Source of the DNA: an uncultured Steroidobacter sp.
GTDB taxonomy: Bacteria; Pseudomonadota; Gammaproteobacteria; Steroidobacterales; Steroidobacteraceae
Assembly: GCA_937864115.1 (NCBI GenBank)
Contig: CALMII010000051.1
Location: 54,387 to 118,386 of the forward strand
Length of the DNA: 64,000 nucleotides
Reading direction: 5' to 3'
In this document: positions 61,556 through 64,000 of the stretch, piece by piece
How positions within the stretch are numbered: position 1 is the stretch's first letter
Layout: every line of letters begins with the position of its first letter
Notes under the pieces: generated by a model
Database searches by the model: none
Told to the model about the DNA's origin: nothing
The model's input: the letters and a program-made list of their open reading frames with translations, nothing else
Position numbers and translations under genes: made by a program

Positions 61556-62365
61556 TCAGCGCTGCGCTCCACCCGGCGCCGGCGTGCGATGACCGAGGCT
61601 GCGTGAAACGAGCGTGGCCTCGTCGCGCACCATCCGCAGCAGGTCCGCTGCGCGATCCTTGAACCGCGAACTCGGCGCCGCGACGATCAGTGCGCCGATC
61701 GCCTCCCCTGCTGCATCGCGAATCACCGCCGCCGTGCCCGCAACGCCGTCCGCTGCCTGATCGACCGTCTGTGCCGCGCCGCCCTCGCGTGCTGCCGCAA
61801 CCAGCTCCGTGATCCGTTGCTTGCCGACTTCGGTGCTGCTCGTGAGCTGCGTCGGTTCGAGCCGGTCGAAGTAGCCGGCGAGATCCGCATCCGGCATCGC
61901 AGCCAGCAGCACCCGCCCGCCGGACGTACAGTACAGCGGGCGGCGATCTCCCACCGAAACCGCAAAGCGCACGGTGTTGCGGCTTTCGATGACATCGACA
62001 TACGTCATCGTGTCGCCGCTGCCGTCGCGCACGGCAAACAGGACGGTTTCACCCGAACGCTCCGCGAGCCGCCGCATGCCTTCGCGCACCAGATCCGACG
62101 AATGCAGACGCCGCCGCGCTTCCAGCAAGGCGCTGCCGAGACCGAAGGCGCTCGGCCCGAGGCGATAGGTCCCCTCCGAAACGATGACGAAGTCCGCCTC
62201 GGCCAGACCGCGCAGCAAGGCGGCGATGCTGCTCTTGGGCGCATTCAGTGCACGGCTGATCTGCGCCAGGCCCATCGGCCCCGGACTCGCGCACAGCGCC
62301 TCGAGGATCTGGATGACCCGCGTGACCGACTGCGGCGAGTTGAAACGGCGATCCTCGGTGAGCAT
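61556..62365 (-). CDS. IclR family transcriptional regulator
   Basis: 269 residues from the ATG at 62365 (MLTEDRRFNSPQSVTRVIQI). The winged helix is at about residues 12-65 (MGLAQISRALNAPKSSIAAL) and the effector domain includes FAVSVGDRRPLYCTSGGRVL and the C-terminal IGALIVAAPSSRF. It lies 39 bp downstream of the LLM gene on the same strand, so the two are likely co-transcribed. It may regulate them and the convergent CaiB/MFS operon. It is not a close copy of the IclR protein at 44612. Confidence 0.9.
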   Translation of the reverse strand: MLTEDRRFNSPQSVTRVIQILEALCASPGPMGLAQISRALNAPKSSIAALLRGLAEADFVIVSEGTYRLGPSAFGLGSALLEARRRLHSSDLVREGMRRLAERSGETVLFAVRDGSGDTMTYVDVIESRNTVRFAVSVGDRRPLYCTSGGRVLLAAMPDADLAGYFDRLEPTQLTSSTEVGKQRITELVAAAREGGAAQTVDQAADGVAGTAAVIRDAAGEAIGALIVAAPSSRFKDRAADLLRMVRDEATLVSRSLGHRTPAPGGAQR

Positions 62366-62404
62366 CGCGAAATTAGACACCAGAGAGGCAGGCGACAAAA
62401 GAGC

Positions 62405-63370
62405 TCAATGGCCCAGCTCGCGCTTCACGACCGGCATCACGCGCGTGGCAAACAGTCCCAGCGATTCCGGCGTGGCGCGATCGTGGAAAAAGAACGAGAA
62501 GTGCGTGATCCCGCGGGCGACCTTCCCCAGGATGTGCTCGATCAGCCGCTCGGGCGTTCCGAGGTAGCCGCCCGCCTCCAGGCCCCAGCCCTCGAAGCCG
62601 TAGCGCTTCCTTGCGAACTCGAGCGTGGCGGGCAGCGTCGCTTCGGACTCGGCGATGACGAGCACCGCCTCCTCGCTGATGCGCAGCGTCGCCGGATCGC
62701 GGCCGATCCTGTCGCACTCGCGCCGCAGCACGTCGAACTTCTGCTGGAACTCCGCCAGCGAATACGTCGGGCAGTTCCACATGTCGGCGTGGCGCGCCAC
62801 CAGCGGCAGCGTGAATTTCTCGCCGCCGCCGCCGATGGTGATGCGCGGATAGGGACGCTGCACCGGCCGCAGCGGGCTCGGCGCATCCTTCAGGGTGTAG
62901 TACCGGCCCTCGAAGCTCGAGCGTGTCTGCGTGAACATCAGCTTGAGGACCTGCAGCGCTTCTTCGAACTGTTCGGCGCGCTCGCGAAACGATGCGTAGT
63001 GCATGCCGTACTCCTCGAACTCGCGCGGATACGAACCCGAGCCGATGCCGAGATCGAGACGGCCGTTGCTGATCACATCGAGCGAGATCGCCATGTGTGC
63101 GAGCAACGCGGGATGCCGGAAGGGATTGCAGAGCACGAGATGGCCGAGCCGGATTTTCTGCGTGACCGCGGCGAGCGCGGACACGATCGTCCACGCTTCG
63201 AACGCCGGCACGTCGGGCAGGCCCGGCGTATAGAAATGATCGTAGAAGGACACGCAGTCGTAGCCGAGCCGATCGGCCGTCTGCACGCGATGACGTATCT
63301 CGTCGAACGAGAATTTGAGTTGCGGAAGATAGACGCCGAACTCGATCGGCGGGCGGGCGGTTGCGGTCAT
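62405..63370 (-). CDS. LLM class flavin-dependent oxidoreductase
   Basis: 321 residues, a luciferase-like TIM barrel: EFGVYLPQLKFSFDEIRHRV, SFYDHFYTPGLP, KIRLGHLVLCNPFRHPALLA, LDLGIGSGSYPREFEEYG and RITIGGGGEKFTL. It is an FMN- or F420-type monooxygenase or dehydrogenase; the cofactor is not decidable by eye. The ATG is at 63370. Upstream, on the other strand, lies an ACAD relic. It may carry out another ring oxygenation in the pathway. Confidence 0.9.
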   Translation of the reverse strand: MTATARPPIEFGVYLPQLKFSFDEIRHRVQTADRLGYDCVSFYDHFYTPGLPDVPAFEAWTIVSALAAVTQKIRLGHLVLCNPFRHPALLAHMAISLDVISNGRLDLGIGSGSYPREFEEYGMHYASFRERAEQFEEALQVLKLMFTQTRSSFEGRYYTLKDAPSPLRPVQRPYPRITIGGGGEKFTLPLVARHADMWNCPTYSLAEFQQKFDVLRRECDRIGRDPATLRISEEAVLVIAESEATLPATLEFARKRYGFEGWGLEAGGYLGTPERLIEHILGKVARGITHFSFFFHDRATPESLGLFATRVMPVVKRELGH

Positions 63371-63466
63371 GACGTCCTCGGATCGCGTTCGCCGTATTGA
63401 ACGCCCGGGAATGCGTCTGTGACTGCAATCGATCTTGATTCAGGACGACACCGGGCCGGACAGGCC

Positions 63467-63559
63467 GGACTGGCGAAGATCCATCGCGACGTGCGCGCGT
63501 GCCAGAGCCATGAAGGTACGTCGGACATTCAGCGCATGGTGATTGCGCGGTTACTCTGA
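63467..63559 (+). pseudogene. Acyl-CoA dehydrogenase C-terminal relic
   Basis: An open plus-strand stretch of about 30 codons ends at a TGA (63557-63559). It encodes LAKIHRDVRACQSHEGTS followed by DIQRMVIARLL, the very conserved last helix of acyl-CoA dehydrogenases (usually RDVRxxxIYEGTSDIQRxVIAR). Nothing upstream resembles the rest of an ACAD; the sequence runs into the promoter region of the LLM gene. It is therefore a remnant of a deleted plus-strand gene. It was too short to be listed as a gene, and I recognised it from the motif alone. Confidence 0.75.
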
Positions 63560-63566
63560 GCTTCTT

Positions 63567-63646
63567 CCTGTGGGGCCGGCTTCAGCCGGCCTCTGAGGAG
63601 TCAGGCTAAAGCCTGACCTACAGCCTGACCTACAGCCTGACCTACA
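63567..63646. repeat. REP-like repeat, locus 19, overlapping a stop codon
   Basis: Unit B, inverted unit A (GTCAGGCTAAAGCCTGAC), then two tandem partial copies CCTACAGCCTGA. The stop (TAG, 63642-63644) of the minus-strand crotonase-like gene lies at its edge. Confidence 0.9.
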
Positions 63647-64000
63647 GCGCGCCGAACTTCGGCTTGCGCTTTTCCTGCAGCGCCTTGACGCCTTCGCGGT
63701 GATCGGCCGTGCGCGCCGACACGGCTTCATACGCGACGCCGGCATCCATCACTGCCGTGGCGATGCGCTTCAGTTCCATGTTCGTGAGGATCTTGGTCCA
63801 GCGAATGGCCTGGGTGGCGCCCTGCAGCAGTCGATCGCAGAAGGCGTCGACCGTCGCATCGAGTTGGCCCGCCTCGCACAGCGTCGTCAGATAGCCGATG
63901 CGGAACCAGAAGAAGAAACGCTCGTTGCGGGTGAAGAAGGTCTGGAAGAAGAACACCGCCGTCAGGGTCAGCAGCATCGCCGAAAGGACGCCGATCTCGA
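63642..64000 (-). CDS. Crotonase-like protein, C-terminal part (runs off the window)
   Basis: The minus-strand frame is open to the window edge and gives 118 residues. The last 75 (QLDATVDAFCDRLLQGATQA, WTKILTNMELKRIATAVMDA, TADHREGVKALQEKRKPKF) match the end of enoyl-CoA hydratase/isomerase proteins. The preceding part (AVFFFQTFFTRNERFFFWFR) is unusually rich in phenylalanine and does not look like the crotonase core, so a fusion, divergent family or local rearrangement is possible. An internal ATG at 63977 exists, but the frame continues past it. The stop is provided by the REP locus. Confidence 0.6.
   Translation of the reverse strand, partial: EIGVLSAMLLTLTAVFFFQTFFTRNERFFFWFRIGYLTTLCEAGQLDATVDAFCDRLLQGATQAIRWTKILTNMELKRIATAVMDAGVAYEAVSARTADHREGVKALQEKRKPKFGAL

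Noticed and set aside
1..64000. tRNA, rRNA, riboswitch, phage or plasmid genes
   Set aside because: No cloverleaf, rRNA core sequence, integrase, transposase, replication or capsid gene was recognised on either strand.

Overview
The window is a gene-dense, GC-rich proteobacterial chromosome segment devoted almost entirely to uptake and CoA-dependent catabolism of bulky hydrophobic substrates (steroid-, terpenoid- or alicyclic/aromatic-like). The gene content (TonB receptor, KstD-like flavoprotein, three Rieske oxygenase alpha subunits, a Baeyer-Villiger-type monooxygenase, five acyl-CoA dehydrogenase genes plus one remnant, three acyl-CoA ligases, several SDRs, many regulators) suggests a gammaproteobacterium of the Steroidobacter/Nevskiales sort. 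That taxonomic placement is inference only. No rRNA, tRNA, CRISPR or transposase gene was seen.

Layout. 1-8.5 kb: truncated amidohydrolase, VOC protein, large fused indolepyruvate:ferredoxin oxidoreductase, DUF1428 protein, and a translationally overlapping DUF2868 membrane protein / DUF3482 GTPase pair. 8.5-17.4 kb: MaoC-like hydratase, KstD-like flavoprotein, TonB receptor, AraC and TetR regulators, SDR. 17.6-30 kb: a minus-strand operon (ACAD, SDR, Rieske oxygenase, carboxymuconolactone decarboxylase-like protein, CoA ligase) diverging from a CoA ligase-ACAD operon, then a DapB-like oxidoreductase and an overlapping ACAD pair. 30-35.3 kb: two AraC paralogues, then a GntR regulator diverging from an SMP-30/NHL beta-propeller protein. 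35.5-44.5 kb: a second Rieske oxygenase, then a minus-strand run CoA ligase, MaoC, SDR, carboxylase beta, carboxylase alpha. 44.6-52.1 kb: an IclR regulator, then a minus-strand operon BVMO, third Rieske oxygenase, ThDP enzyme, aldehyde dehydrogenase. 52.4-58.8 kb: SDR, MFS transporter and a tightly overlapped operon ACAD, citrate-lyase-like enzyme, CoA-transferase, enoyl-CoA hydratase. 58.9-64 kb: CaiB-type CoA-transferase, second MFS transporter, IclR regulator, LLM flavin enzyme, an ACAD relic and a truncated crotonase-like gene.

How they could work together (inference): substrate enters through the TonB receptor and MFS carriers, is oxygenated by Rieske and BVMO enzymes, activated by CoA ligases, and shortened by ACADs (apparently two-subunit heteromers), MaoC hydratases, SDR dehydrogenases, a biotin-dependent carboxylase and lyase/CoA-transferase steps.

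The most striking non-coding feature is a dense population of palindromic repeats. Nineteen loci carry REP/BIME-like units built from GTCAGGCT-TC-AGCCTGAC and GGCCGGCT-TC-AGCCGGCC. Further families are CGCAAA-rich inverted repeats and a CCTCC/GGAGG repeat. Every convergent gene junction holds such a palindrome, five genes take their stop codon from a REP unit, and a 211-bp MITE-like element is nested inside one REP palindrome. A matching pair of operators links the GntR gene to the distant Rieske gene promoter.
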